Origin: Silene latifolia
Lineage: Eukaryota; Streptophyta; Magnoliopsida; Caryophyllales; Caryophyllaceae
DNA length: 64,000 bases
Assembly: GCF_048544455.1 (NCBI RefSeq)
Contig: NC_133532.1
Span: forward strand, 82,849,156-82,913,155
Direction: 5' to 3'
Under the pieces are notes generated by a model. That model did no database searches, was not told the origin of the DNA, and worked only from the letters and a program-made list of their open reading frames with translations. Shown piece by piece: positions 1 through 11,426 of the stretch. The translations under genes and the position numbers were made by a program. How positions within the stretch are numbered: the first letter of the stretch is position 1; every line of letters begins with the position of its first letter.

Positions 1-1000
1 TTACTTCTTTTTCGGTTACTTGCCTGAAGGAGTCAGCCTCAATCCATTAGGAGAAGTAATCAGTCATAGCCAACCTGAATACTTTTTGTCCTGGAGCTAC
101 AGGCAGTTTTCCCACAATATCCATGCCCCATTTTATGAACGGCCAGGGTGCGGAAATTGAATGGAGGAGTTCAGATGGCTGATGTATGATTGGTGCATGA
201 ATTTGGCAGGCTTCGCATTTTGAAGAGTATTCTAGGCAGTCAGCCCTCAGTGTAGGCCAATAGTAGCCTGTCCTGAGAACTTTACTTGCCAGGCTCTTTC
301 CTCCTTTGTGGTTGCCACAGTGTCCATCGTGTATTTCTTGAAGTACTAGTTTGGCTTCGTCAGGCTCCAAGCATCTTAGGTAGGGTCCAGCCTGCGATCT
401 CTTGAACAAAGTGTTATTGATGATAGCATAAGTTGAAGCTCTAATTTTAAAGGCCCTTGCCTCATGTCTGCCCAAAGGCAGTATTCCTCGGAGAAACCAA
501 TCATAATAGGGTTTAGTCCAAGAGTTATTATCCTGATTGACAGGATTGACTTGTTCAGGTTTGCTGATGGCCGCCTCTAATAAATGAACAATTGTTATTT
601 TATCGAAGACTGTAGGGGTAAAATTTGAACCTAGGCTGGCTAAAGCATCAGCCTGGGTGTTCAGGTCTCTTGATATTTGATCTATGTCAAATAAAGCAAA
701 TTTAGCGGTAAGGTTTTTTGCATATTCTAAATACGAAATCATTTTCGCATTCTTAGCCATATAAATTCCCTTTATTTGATTAGCAATTAGGAGTGAATCA
801 GTTTTTACCTTTAGGTTTTGAACACCGAGGTCTAGACATACCTTTAAGCCTGCTATCAGGGCTTCATATTCTGCTTCGTTGTTCGTAGCTTTGAACTCAC
901 AGCTTACAGCTTGTGCTATCATATCTCCCTGTGGTGATTTGAGCACTAATCCTAACCCTGCCCCCTGGCGTTGGATGCCCCATCTATGAATAGGGTCCAT
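1..1000 (-). pseudogene. second (archaeal-type) RNase H plus N-terminal integrase, broken
   Basis: The frame from 1000 down to 47 (317 codons) opens with an RNase H domain of about 115 residues. It shows GLGLVLKSPQGD near the start and NNEAEYEALIAGL, as expected for the extra RNase H of Tat elements that removes RNA from the RNA:DNA hybrid. A linker follows, then an integrase zinc-binding module with His-His-Cys-Cys (HDGHCGNHKGG, then CEACQIHAP), and the start of the catalytic core with its first Asp in MDIVG. The frame hits TAA directly after MTDYFS. The next codons still read as integrase (WIEADSF), so the stop is a point change inside a formerly longer frame rather than a natural end. The rest of the core lies off the left edge. 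Confidence 0.85.
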
Positions 1001-1035
1001 TCTTAGTCTGGGGTTTTATTTTCTAGTTGGTTGAC

Positions 1036-2523
1036 CTATTTTTTCAGGTCCGGTTCCAGGTTAGGGCTAAAGTCAGCCACAAAGTTTGCTAGGGCCTGCG
1101 ATTTAATCGCTGCCTTAGGTTCAAAGAAGATATCGTATGTACTAATCTGTACTGACCACTTGGCCATCCTGCTTGATAGTTCAGGCTTACGTAGGACAGA
1201 CTTTATGGGTAAATTGGTCCTGACTATAATGGGGTGACTTTCAAAATAAGGTCGCAGTTTAGTACATGATATAATCAAAGCTAAAACATATTTTTCAAGC
1301 AATCCATACCTCAACTCAGCATCTAGCAGGCTTTTACTTACATAGTAGACTGGATGTTGCTGACCATCCTGTTCTTTCACTAGGATCACACTGACCACCG
1401 TGTCGCTGATGACAAAGTATACTGACAAGGGTTCTCCCTTCTCTGGCTTAGCCAGTAAGGGTGGAGATGATAAGTAGGATTTTAGATCCTGAAAGGCTGT
1501 CTCGTGTTCATCCGTCCACTGAAAATGTTTATTCTTTCTGTGGAGGTTGTAAAATGTTTTGCACCTCTCGGAGGATCTTGATATGAAACGGTTCAGGGCG
1601 GCTACTCGGCCTGTCAATTTTTGGATATCCTTGACAGATTTTGGTGACTGCAGTTCCAGGATAGCTTTTATCTGTTCAGGGCTGGCTTCTATGCCTCTCT
1701 TTGTGACCATATATCCAAGAAATTTGCCTGCAGAAACTCCAAAGTGGCATTTTGCGGGGTTGAGTTTCATATTGTATTTTTTCAATATCTCGAACGCCAT
1801 TTCGAGATGTTTTACATGATCTTCTGCAATTTTGGATTTCACCACAATGTCGTCTTTGTATACCTCCATGATGTCACCTATTTGGTCTTTAAACATCACG
1901 TTGACCAGGTGCTGGTACGTTGCCCCTGCATTCTTCTGGCCGAAAGGCATGGCAGTGTAACAGTATATGCCTCGGTCTGTAATGAATGCAGTACTCTCCT
2001 GGTCAGCAGGGTGCATCTTTATTTGATTGAATCCACTGGAAGCATCCATGAATGTCAGCATCTCATGGCCTGCTGTGGCGTCTACCATGGCATCAATATA
2101 TGGCAAGGGGAATGGATCTTTGGGACAGGCTTTGTTCAGGTCAGTGTAGTCTACACAGACTCTCCATTTTCAATTCTTTTTCTGCACAACAACTACGTTA
2201 GCCAGCCACTCAAGGTACATTACTTCCCTGATCATTCCCATATCCAAGAGTTTTTCTACTTCCTCGTTATTTATGGTATTTCTTTCAGCTGCAAATTTCC
2301 GCCTTTTCTGTTGTACAGGCTTAAAAGATGGGTCAACATTGAGTTTATGCGTAATTATATCAGCGCTAATTCCAGTCATATCAAAATGTGACCAAGCAAA
2401 CCAAGATGATTTATTTTTAAGGAACTTTACCAGTTCAGGCCTGACGCTATCTGGGGCGTCAGATCCTACTAAAACATACCTGTCAGGGTACTCAGGGTCT
2501 AGGATTACCTGATCTGTTTCCAT
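1036..2523 (-). pseudogene. reverse transcriptase with RNase H (gypsy pol), broken
   Basis: Two pieces in one frame, 2523-2170 and about 2169-1036, are separated by a TGA at 2168-2170 inside the conserved stretch between VVVVQKKN and KWRV. The RT has CPKDPFPLPYID, MDASSGFNQIKMHP and FGQKNAGATYQ. The catalytic loop reads YKDD (1849-1860) in VYKDDIVV, where this lineage normally has a hydrophobic residue at the second position. KCHFGVSAGKFLGY and an RNase H (HPVYYVSKSL, FEPKAAIKSQALANFVADF) follow. The role would be to copy element RNA into DNA in the particle. The stop and the unusual Lys make an inactive enzyme likely. Confidence 0.88.
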
Positions 2524-2568
2524 TCTAGGAGGTGCTACATAAGTGCTCCTGACAGGGTACGGTAATTG

Positions 2569-3237
2569 CTATGCAAGGGACTTACCTGCCTTGGAAGGCT
2601 TCAAGGCTGCTGTGTAGCATTCCTGGGGTGTCTTGTGATCCCCTTTGATTGTGGCTATGCCCCAGTCTGTTGGTATCTTGATACACTGGTGATAGGTTGA
2701 CGGTACGGCCTTGACATTATGAATCCATGGCCTACCCAAGATCGCGTTGTAAGATGACAGGCAATCAAGGACTCCAAATTTCTCATAAGATGAGACTCCT
2801 TCCACGTAGGTTGGGAGATGGATTTCTCCTAGGGTGCTCCTGGTTTCGCCACCGAATCCTACTAGGACACTGGATTTTTTGGTGATTTGGTCCTCGTTGA
2901 TCTTCATGGCTTTTAGTACGTCAAGCATGATCAGGTTCACTGAGTTGCCTCCGTCTACTAGGATCCTTCTTACTGTGGCAGTTCCAATCTTCATAGAAAT
3001 TACCAGGCCATCATGATGAACATCAGGGATGCCCACCAAGTCACAATCATTGGAAGTGATTGTCGGTATATGATCCGGCTTGCAGGGTGATACGGTCCTT
3101 GGCGTCCTGGCTATCTTATTTGCTGCTGAACTTGTCAGGCCGTAAATTTCTGATCCGCCAGATATGAATTTTACTTCATAGATTGGTGGTGGTGGAGGGA
3201 GACTACGATCCTGCTTACGCTCCTGATTCTCTTTATC
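2569..3237 (-). pseudogene. retroviral-type aspartic protease region
   Basis: The frame from 3039 down to 2569 (156 codons), with open sequence upstream, has the plant gypsy protease pattern. ILVDGGNSVNLI holds the catalytic Asp and flap-side Gly, followed by VLVGFGGETRSTLGEI and AILGRPWIHNVKAVPS. In most relatives the active-site motif is DGGSS or DSGAS; here it is DGGNS. The protease would cut the gag-pol precursor. It lies between gag and RT as expected. The ends of the domain are estimated because the polyprotein would be cut at unknown sites. Confidence 0.75.
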
Positions 3238-4626
3238 CTAGTTTGCGTTCCTGCCTTTCGTCTTAATCAAGTCTTTCAAGTATCCAGATTTCAGCAGGTA
3301 AGCCACTTCTTTCCTCAGGGTGAAACAATCATCCGTGGTGTGTCCAATATCCATGTGGAATTCGCACCATTTAGAATTGTCCCTTCTGGGGTTGCGATTT
3401 TCTGACTTCCTAGGCCATCTGACAGCTGATCCCATGTTGTCAAGTCTCTGGATTAATCCTACAATATCAACACTGAAGTTATGTTCGGAAATAGGTGGAT
3501 AAACTTTGACCTTACCTTGATACTCATGAGCCAGGTTAACTTCTGATTGATCTGGCCTGGAATATGGAGTAGGCCTATAGTTGTTTCCTTTGTTGCTCTT
3601 CCTACTGCTCCTTTCATGATCCTTTGGTCTACTGGGTGATCCAAGTTTATAGCTTTTATCTTCCTCTAGCCTGATGAAGGCAAGAGTCTTGGCCTGAATG
3701 TCCTCGAAGGTGTGGTAGGGATACTTAGTGAGCTCGATGTACAAGTTACTATATGGTAGTAACCCCTGCCTGAATGCCGCCACCGCTGTTCCAACGTCAC
3801 ACCTGGGTATGGATACTTTTTCCTTGCTGAATCTTGCAAGGAATGTCCTGAGAGTTTCATCAGGCTTCTGTATAACTCGGTAAAGGTCACTAGATCGTTT
3901 CTCTAACTCCCTGCTACTCGCAAACTGCTGGTTGAAACTATTGATCAGGTTGGCGAAAGAATGGATGCTCCCAGTTGGCAGGTTGATGTACCATTGCAGA
4001 GAAGGGCTGGTCAGGGTCGTTCCAAATCCCTTACACATGTAGACTTGTCTAAATTCGCTGGGGACAGATTCAGACAGCATTTTTTGTTTATAAAGAGCCA
4101 CGTGATTTTGTGGATCTGTGGTTCCATCATAGACCCTCATGGATGGAACTACAAACTTCTTTGGTAGATCTACTTTTGCTATTTCGTCTATGAAAGGCGA
4201 ATCAAAGATAGCCGTCAGTGGCGACTTCTTGCATCTTTGGCGTACTCCGGTATCTTATCAAATTTTTCATTGAGTTTCTTGATCTCCTGAACCACTGCCA
4301 TCATGATGGCTGCTGCAGATTCATCGGGTTTTTCCTTGTCATTCTTTGGTTCACCATCACCATCAACGTCAATAGATTTAGAACCAATTGGGCTCCCAAA
4401 ACTGGAAAAATCGATATTTTTGATGATTGATGCAAATGGGGTTCCTGGTTGGAATCTAGAGCCTGCTCCTTGAGTTTTTTTCAAATTTTTGTTTCAGGGC
4501 TGACTCAGATTCTCTTAATTGCAGGATTTCTGCTTCAGTTTGGGCTACTTTTTCTTTCAAGCTTTCCAACTAAGCGATTTGCTGGAGAGCTGCGTTCAAT
4601 TGTTCTTCAACGGTGGGTTGGGCCAT
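3238..4626 (-). pseudogene. gag (capsid/nucleocapsid), broken
   Basis: The likely start is the ATG at 4626-4624 (MAQPTVEEQLNAALQQIA), after which a TAG interrupts a predicted coiled-coil stretch. A frame change near 4480 leads to the next piece (4484-4215). The main retrotransposon gag domain is in 4140-3238 (300 codons): YDGTTDPQNHVALYKQKM, LQWYINLPTGSIHSF, then FNQQFASSRELEKRSSDLY and QKPDETLRTFLARFSKE. Near the end is a knuckle-like CEFHMDIGHTTDDCFTLRKE typical of Tat gag. Gag would build the particle and bind element RNA. The frame ends TAG at 3240-3238. Confidence 0.82.
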
Positions 4627-4683
4627 TTTTGTAGGATTTTTGAGTTTTTGTGAGATGAGAAAAAAGGATTTAAAGAGCTAGAT

Positions 4684-4701
4684 GCCCCACGGTGGGCGCC
4701 A
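4684..4701 (-). other. primer-binding site of the Tat-type element
   Basis: On the minus strand this reads TGGCGCCCACCGTGGGGC, two bases inside the LTR end. TGG followed by a run complementary to a tRNA 3' end is the classical PBS layout. The specific tRNA was not assigned. Confidence 0.75.
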
Positions 4702-4703
4702 AT

Positions 4704-5358
4704 TGTTTTGGGTGTATTTTGTGCAAGGCAAAATCAGGTCAGGATAGAGTCGTGTGCGGTTAACTAGCTCTAAGCGGTCTGTTAGTCAGGTCGTCAGGGT
4801 TAAAATATAAAGCTGTAAGTATAATCACAATAACAATAATGAGACAAAGAATTTTGTACGTGGAAAACCCTTAAATGGGAAAAAACCACGGGCACCAAGC
4901 CAGGAGAAGATTTCACTATGTAATTAGGAGAATAATTATATGATAACGACAATGTTTATATTTCTCTAAGTATTGTGTATGTGGATATATGCTTCTTCTT
5001 GTGTAGACGATGTGTTGCAAATGTCTTCAAAGTATTCCTTATATAAGCTTCACTTGAACGGCTGCCTGATGCCAGAATTAATGCGGATTATTCTCCATAA
5101 TTGTCTATAATAATTGTCAATATTTCTCCTTTAATTACAGCATTTACTGCGAGATCTTTTCATTCAATGCTTCGCATATATTCCGTTTATAATACGAGCT
5201 CCTGGTCTGATATCGTCCTGATATTTTGACCGTTGTCCTCTCCATGGCCTGGCGCCTATCTTCTTGTGTCTTGATAGCCTGACGTCCTGACAGCCTGGTA
5301 GTCAGGTTTAGATGAGATACTAATCAGGGAGGCCTGCGGATTTCGAGGCCTAACAACA
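4704..5358 (-). repeat. 5' LTR of the Tat-type element
   Basis: On the minus strand this begins TGTTGTTAGGCC and ends ACCCAAAACA, directly followed by the PBS. The length of about 655 bp is set by TG...CA ends and by the PBS. The outer boundary could be 5360 instead, because the sequence there is ACAACACA. The partner LTR is off-window. It contains promoter-like AT-rich tracts, but no TATA box is singled out. Confidence 0.75.
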
Positions 5359-6437
5359 CACAAACGTCAGTTTCAATAAATAAATAAATAATGTATGACT
5401 CAACTCAAAGTGTTCGAGTATGCAACATGACTATAACATGAATGAACGGTTATCAAAAAACCACCACTCCGGTACCGGGACACGCCCAGACGTACCCACA
5501 ACCACCACAGTACCAGGACATGCCAAAACATACCGGGTCCTAAAGCCAAACGGTTCCCCTGCCAGACTTTGTGTCTCAACTACACGAGTCCCTCCAAACT
5601 CAAGTCATTAATGTGCACATCCCTCTTGGAGTCGGAAGCTCCAATACGGGACCCGAGCGTGAGACAGTCTCTCAACTGCCTCACATCTCTTCAACACAAG
5701 TAACCAACACAAACCGTCATATCCTTTAATATACATGACAAACACGATAAATGCAATATACCACACATTATGCCAATTACTGACTCATCAAGTTATCTTA
5801 ACCAATATTATTTTATAATGCAATGACTGCTAAATACGACTCACATGACCATTCAAACATTTATTAAAAGTGAGTAGGATTAACCCACCTTTCAGCAAAT
5901 CTCGCTAAACAATAAAGCAACCGGATACAAATATGCTCCTCCATAAAGTTGGCACCTAACTACGATAATTAAATATAATTACTAACTAATCTAATTAAAA
6001 TACCATTATATAATTATATAATTAAATTCAAATCCCGACTCACATATCCCGCTAAACAAGGTTCAACCTAACTCACTTACACCCGTTATTTAAGAATTAA
6101 ATCCCGTCCTAAACTCTACCTGAAACCCTCTAATACCCACTCAAATACCCCCACACAAGGTGTAACCGTGTTGGACAACCCCCGAAACACCCTTAAAACA
6201 GTCCCCGAAATAGCCCCTACAACCGCCACATTCACGGCCAACACCACCACCCATCACCACCCTCTTCTTAGCCACCACTCACGCCCACCAATAGCCACCA
6301 ATGAGCATCAAAACGGCAGCCAACAGCAGCAAGAAATAGCGGCACAACCGACTACCCAAATACTCCAAAACACCATCAAGGCAACCACCTAGCCACGGTG
6401 GTCGCCGCCCACGACCACCACCACACACAACTCCCCA
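5359..6437 (-). other. degraded LTR-like remnant, no gene
   Basis: No coding frame is credible. Read on the minus strand, the stretch has the texture of a Tekay/Del-type long LTR: GTCCCGTATTGG near 5650, GGGTTAATCCTACTCAC near 5875, and a G-rich GGTGGT tract near 6420-6230. No paired end, PBS or target duplication is visible, so this is a weak call. Frames at 5420-5611 and 6168-6392 are proline/threonine-rich low-complexity reading and are not annotated. Confidence 0.3.
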
Positions 6438-6845
6438 CACTACGCCAAATCTGGCCATCAATAACGAGCGTATCACAACGGTTTAATGCATATAATAACG
6501 GCACTTAGATTACCGTTTTCCAAATATTGGCGGAAGCCTAGACCGCTCTAATAAGAACAACGGTTTCCCTCGAAAATCGTTATTATAATTTGACAACGGC
6601 TGCTTAACAAACCGTTATAAAAAAAAGTCTAACGGTTTCCAAAAACGCGTTATAGAATCACTCTTATCAACGGTTGTTAGACAACCGTTACCAGCTGAAG
6701 AAAATGGCATTTCGAAAACCGTTACTAAATTAACACCAACAACGGTTTGTTGTACCTGTTGTTATGTTATAGCTACAGGTTTATTGTAACCGTTATTATT
6801 TTATATTATGAAATAACAGTTTTCCATTCAACCGTTGTTAGTATT
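6438..6845 (+). mobile_element. CACTA (En/Spm)-type end with AACGGTT subterminal array
   Basis: 6438 starts CACTACGCCAAATCTGGCC, matching the CACTA-superfamily consensus end. It is followed by at least ten short motifs of the AACGGTT/AACCGTT type in both orientations (for example near 6476, 6500, 6570, 6630, 6670, 6715, 6742, 6792 and 6828). Subterminal arrays of this sort bind the En/Spm transposase. The opposite end is not found in the window, so the extent of the element is unknown. XS-like gene 1 starts about 160 bp downstream. Compare the complete CACTA element at 56997-57668, whose ends differ slightly. Confidence 0.6.
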
Positions 6846-7003
6846 TGATTATATTTTTCAGTTTGACCCCTGCATGCAAAACTTTATCAGAACTTTAATA
6901 AATATTCAATTTGACCAATAATAATCAATTTTACCAAAATAATTCTATAAACATGTTTTCATAATGTTTTAGGTCAAAATCTAAATTTCTCTCTAAATAA
7001 AAT

Positions 7004-7087
7004 ATGGCTGGTATATCGGAGCTACAATCACGTTCTCGTTACACACGGCCTTTTACTTGCATTCTCCATAATCTCCCGGTTCATTAT
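7004..7087 (+). pseudogene. XS-domain-like gene 1, 5' part (split by insertion)
   Basis: The ATG at 7004 opens MAGISELQSRSRYTRPFTC followed by ILHNLPVHY, after which the frame is cut by the Tekay-like insertion. The same PFTC(I/F)xHNLP signature starts genes 2 and 3 (RYINPITCIIHNLP in gene 3). The remainder of the gene lies at 35848-36272. Resemblance to the XS domain of SGS3/IDN2 (RNA silencing, double-stranded RNA binding) is by pattern: a hydrophobic strand ending in N-(L/I)-P, then a G...L(R/D) helix, then a G(F/H)xG(F/Y)A(L/V)(I/V)EF strand. A CACTA-type AACGGTT array lies immediately upstream. Confidence 0.6.
7083..7087. repeat. target-site duplication ATTAT, left copy
   Basis: ATTAT precedes TGTAACACCC at 7088 and recurs at 35843-35847 right after the terminal CACA. 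The two copies define one 28.8-kb insertion into XS-like gene 1. Confidence 0.92.
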
Positions 7088-7280
7088 TGTAACACCCGCA
7101 AATTTCCTATTTTGACATTTAAAATTTATTTAACCGTTTGATTACTTTATTTTATAATTTTGAATTATTCTATTTAATCAATTTTATGTCAAACACGATT
7201 TTTATAAACGTATTATATAAAAGCTCGTTTATATAAAAATACGTACGATTAAATTATATCTTTAAGGCATGATTTTATAA
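7088..7280 (+). repeat. LTR1 of the Tekay-like element (first ~190 bp only)
   Basis: This matches the first ~190 bp of LTR2 and LTR3 (TGTAACACCCGC, TTTATAAACGTATTATATAA, TTTAAGGCATGATTT). It then jumps at ATAATAACATG into internal sequence that corresponds to position 30454 of copy 2. The rest of LTR1, its PBS and the first ~145 bp of the internal region are deleted. Confidence 0.85.
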
Positions 7281-9338
7281 TAACATGTTTGTTGATTGTC
7301 ATTTAATAATTGTTGTACCCTTGGATCAATGACCGTGAGCTTACCTACGTGAAGATCAAGACTTGGTGCCTATTGCCGAAGATTGAAAATTTGTTCAACC
7401 TTTGAAGAATGCTTCTACTTCCCCGAAGATATTTCTCACTCTTTGTGTATCTTGCCTTATTCTCTATCTCTTGATGCTTATCCTTCTTCTAAACTCTCTT
7501 ATCCTTTATTTTGAAATCTACTCTTATACCCCTAACTTGTTCTTTGTTCCTTGCTTATCCTTACTTAACGCCCTTTTGATAGTACTCTTTCTTTTGAGGA
7601 ATGTTGACCTTGGTTGGAAATTTGACTTTTGAGGAAGATTGTTTTGTTTAACCCTTAACCCTAGTTTTGAGAGGTTGTGGTGTTAAGAAGATTTAGGTAG
7701 TGTGAAGAGACATACTTAGTGATTCTTAAACCTAAATCCTTGATAAAGTGAGTATTTTTGTTTGGTGGATTTTGTATGTCAAGTGTGAGTTGCATTGGTT
7801 ACTAAGGTTATAGAACTTGACTTTGTTGTTTGTGTTTGGGATTTGAAAGCCTTGGCATACTAGTGCTTAGATCTTGACTTAAAATGGATAAGATTGAATG
7901 GTGAATTTGAGGATGTGGAAAGGACTAAGTAAGTCGAGTTTGTGATTGGCTTTCGTAGACATTTTGTATATGAGGGTTTGATAAAGTGTATGTTACCATA
8001 TGAGAAATGCTAATTGTGGGATAATTAGTTAGTTTAAGTGAGTGATATTGATTACTACTTGAGGTATGGTATGAGAGTGAGACTAAGCTACATTGTTGGG
8101 TAATTTTACCGCTGGTTTTAGTAACTAGAAAGGATAATGGTATGGTTGGCACCAATGGTTAGGTTAAAGAACATAGTTTCAATTTATGGTTTTAGAAACT
8201 TTGAGGTTGTATTGAGTACTTGAGATGATGGGATGATGTTGTAGATAAGTGACATGAGGAAATTCTTGGAAATGTATGATTATAAGTTTTGTTGTTAGGA
8301 AGTTTTCAGAACCGCTTAGAATGATGTTGTTGTTTGAGGTTTGAGTACTTGGTGTTCCTTGTTGTCTAGTTCCCCTCTTCTTTGACCATAAGCGTTACCG
8401 TTCATACCTTGCTTCATCTTGCTCCTCCCTTAAGTTTGATGCTAGTGACCTATAAAAACTCTACCTTTGACACTCTTATTGTTTTGACTTCAATTCTTAC
8501 CCTATGAAGTTCATCATAGCTCTCCTTGTTGGTTAAGTTTGAACTCTCTTAACGTACTTTGTTTTTTATGCTATCTAAGTTACCTTACTTTTGTTCAATT
8601 TCGATCTAAACATCTCAAGCTACCAGTTTTGACTCGTTGTTAAAAGTTGATATTACTTTTAAAAAACCTTACCTATTTTAAAGATTTGAAAACGAAAATT
8701 TGATTTAGTTCCCTATTTGTTCTTTGAGTATAAACTCATTTATCATGATTTTAATTGCTAAACCTGATATTTCTTTATATTTTAGCCAATTTCTGTCAAC
8801 TTTGATCTATTTGTGATTTCTTTGTCAAAGTTTGATATTACATTTTCAGAAACTTGATCCCTTTTTGAGTTTAATAGTGAAACCTTTATCTCCATTTTGG
8901 CTCTTGCAAGAGAAAATTTGAGTGAATTACCATTTTCTTTTGATTTTGACGTTGACCGGATGTTAGAACTCGTTATTGGAGACGTTTGATAACTTGTTCT
9001 ACGCTTGTCGGCGAATGATTTTGTTTTAAACTGTCTTTGACTTGGAAAGTTAGCGTTCTTGTGTGCACGACAAGAGCAATTTCATGAATGAGACTTACAC
9101 TTTTGAAAACTCTCCATTAATGTTTTTGAAAGTGTTTCGATTTTGATTGATACCAATGATTTGCCTTTCGACTTGGTTCTGTCGGAAAATTTTAGTTGAA
9201 GCTTTTGAAAGAATTTTAATTCTTACGATAAATAACCTTTTAAATGTTTTGCTTCGATTCCGTTCAGTATTATTTTATATAACCTTTCATTTTCACTTTC
9301 AAGTTTCGAGGACGAAACTTTTTAAAAGTTGGGGTGAT
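7281..9338 (+). other. internal region copy 1 of the Tekay-like element, non-coding
   Basis: Nearly identical to 30454-32512 over its whole length. No gag, protease or pol motif is present in either strand, and the open frames (for example 7402-7632, 7925-8155 minus) lack domain patterns and are shared only because the DNA is shared. It ends with the polypurine-like AAAGTTGGGGTGAT just before LTR2. Confidence 0.8.
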
Positions 9339-10423
9339 TGTAACACCCGCGATTTTCCTATTTTGACATTTAAAATTTATTTAACCGTTTGATTACTTTA
9401 TTTTATAATTTTGAATGATTCTATTTAATCAATTTTATGTCAAACACGATTTTTATAAACGTATTATATAAAAGCTAGTTTATATAAAAATACGTACGAT
9501 TAAATTATATCTTTAAGGCATGATTTATATAATAATATATATATACGTATTTTTGGTCGGATAATAATAGTGGTGGTAATAATAATAATCTCTGTCTTAA
9601 ATTCCGTCTAGCTATAGACCGTCACATTCCCACTTGTGAGACTAACCTTTCTCGACCTATCCTATATTGACAAGACATCACACCCACCTAACCCCTTACA
9701 CCCTACCTCTAAATATCTTCTTTACATATTATTATAATTCATTTACCATTATTATTATTACTAATATATACTATCATATGTACTATTATTATTATTATTA
9801 TATGTTATTATTATTACTATTACTTATGCATTGTGTGGATGAGGGATACCGTGTCCCACTCCCTCTTTCTTCCTCCTCCTTCATTTTGGAAACACGCAGC
9901 AACAGCAACAAAATCAGAGTGCTCCGTACACTCCATTTTCGCACCTCTCAAGCTCAGATCCTTCCTCCAATCCTCAACCAAATTTCATAAAACTTACTCC
10001 ATTAGATTCCCCTCCTCATTCTCCTCCTTCCTATATAAAAAAAAGCCAAGCTTTCATCCGGTTTCATTTCGGCCGTCTTTCAAGGATGCGGTTTTTGGAG
10101 CTAATCTCTTCCATTTTGGGTTTAGAATCACCCTTGGACGGTTCCTTGGACGTTTAAGAGGTCATAAACAGGTAACGGTGATAGGTTACTCGACATGAGT
10201 CGATATTTCGCCCTTTTTACTGCTCGTTTTTGGGTCTGTTCATGGTTGAAATGATTAATATTTCTTTCACTTGAGTCTTGCAATTTCCATCCTAATGCTA
10301 CCTTCAATGTCAGTTTTGAGTTGGGTCGTAATTCCGAGTCGAATAGACGGCTTAGGGACTCTGTTTGGAGCCGTGTTTGGCATGATTTTCTGTAGTTTAG
10401 TCGGTTGTTGTTGGGGATGGTTC
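9339..10423 (+). repeat. LTR2 of the Tekay-like element, segment 1
   Basis: Starts TGTAACACCCGC at 9339 and corresponds to 32513-33596 of LTR3. It contains an ATT microsatellite (about 9738-9830) that differs in repeat number from LTR3. It ends at GGTTC, where copia A inserted. Frames at 9667-9990 and 9833-10198 are LTR sequence, not genes. Confidence 0.88.
10419..10423. repeat. target-site duplication GGTTC of copia A, left copy
   Basis: GGTTC precedes TGTTGGGGTTGG and recurs at 19168-19172. The uninterrupted LTR3 has a single GGTTC at the equivalent place (near 33592). Confidence 0.93.
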
Positions 10424-11412
10424 TGTTGGGGTTGGTGTCCTTAACAGTTAGTGCAAGGACTTATAAACCTCTAAAAGGATCAAAGGGCATACTTTGGTAT
10501 TATTATCAGTTGATCCACGTTTATCAATAACGGTTGGCTTGCTAGATAAGTTTGACGTTATTGTCATACAGATGGCGGTGATCAACTGGTCCCTAAAAGT
10601 CACACCTATAGGATACGCTTGAGAGACGTGACAGTATGGAAATACAGTCATGTAGATGCCAAAATTGACTAACCAGTTAATCCGAGTTATTTGACTAGTG
10701 ATTAGTCAAATATGTGATGTTGAGATATTATATTTAATACGGATTTAATATCATGGGCTAAGGCGAATTAACCAGTTAATTCGTAAAATTAAATATAAAC
10801 GATTTATATTTAATTAAATGTATATTGAATATAATCATACAATCTTGCTTTGTCGGACACGAATTAATAATTCAACTAACCCGTATTATTAGCTGATGCC
10901 TTAATTTCCGATAACCGATAACAGTTTATAATATAAACCCGTCATATACATTTTAGCATTTGGTGAACTGGACCTCGAGCTAAAATTAAGAGGAAGTGGA
11001 AGCCCACTTCCCCATGCATGCATTCGGTCCTATTGAACCAAACAAAAGGAGAGACTCCCTCTCCTTTTGACCTAATCATCATTTGAAACAAAAATTAGGG
11101 TTTTGAAGAGTATTCTTCTCTCAAAAACCGAGATCTCTCATCTCGACAAAACTCACATCGCTTCTCCCTATATTGCAAGGCAATCGGAGAACACTTTTCT
11201 AGCACAAGGGCATATCTCGGACAAAGTCTTGGGTGCAACGATTAGGAGGAAATCGCTTTGATTTCTTTCTTTACGCCGCAATTTAAAGGACCCGAGGTTG
11301 ATTTCTAATCTTTATCGTTTCCTTGTTTTTTTCGTTTTATGACTATAAATTACATATGAATTTTACGTTATAATCCTTAATTCGAAGGGTAGTATACGGA
11401 TATTTACCCACA
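10424..11412 (+). repeat. copia A 5' LTR
   Basis: Begins TGTTGGGGTTGGTGTCC and ends TTTACCCACA. It is 989 bp, the same length as the 3' copy. The frame at 10448-10651 minus recurs in every copy of this LTR and is not a gene. Confidence 0.94.
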
Positions 11413-11414
11413 AG

Positions 11415-11426
11415 TGGTATCAGAGC
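11415..11426 (+). other. copia A primer-binding site (initiator tRNA-Met)
   Basis: TGGTATCAGAGC, two bases after the LTR, is complementary to the 3' end of plant initiator tRNA-Met. Confidence 0.93.

Larger units (their letters stand above)
1..5358 (-). mobile_element. Ty3/gypsy LTR retrotransposon, Tat/Retand-type, 3' part outside window
   Basis: Reading right to left the order is LTR (5358-4704), primer-binding site, gag, aspartic protease, reverse transcriptase with RNase H, a second RNase H, and the start of integrase, which runs off the left edge. The second RNase H between RT and integrase is the hallmark of the plant Tat lineage (Ogre/Retand), so the lineage call is fairly firm. The coding part is degenerate: there are in-frame stops in gag, RT and integrase, and the RT catalytic loop is altered, so this copy cannot make its own proteins. 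The 3' LTR and target duplication lie outside the window, so insertion age cannot be judged. Confidence 0.88.

Noticed and set aside
1744..2391. 215-codon plus-strand frame
   Set aside because: It is the antisense shadow of the minus-strand reverse transcriptase.
6168..6476. Thr/Pro-rich plus frame and Gly/Trp-rich minus frame
   Set aside because: Low-complexity CCACC repeats; no support for a gene.
7402..7632. Hydrophobic 76-codon frame, repeated at 30575-30805
   Set aside because: T-rich sequence gives Leu/Phe runs; conserved only through element duplication, and it starts and stops without coding signals.
9667..10198. Open frames of 107 and 121 codons starting in the LTR
   Set aside because: The same frames occur in LTR3 at 32841-33324 because the DNA is an LTR copy; they contain an ATT microsatellite reading and no domain.
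10448..10651. Minus-strand 67-codon frame, repeated at 18203-18406 and 20779-21009
   Set aside because: A chance frame in every copy of the copia A/B LTR.
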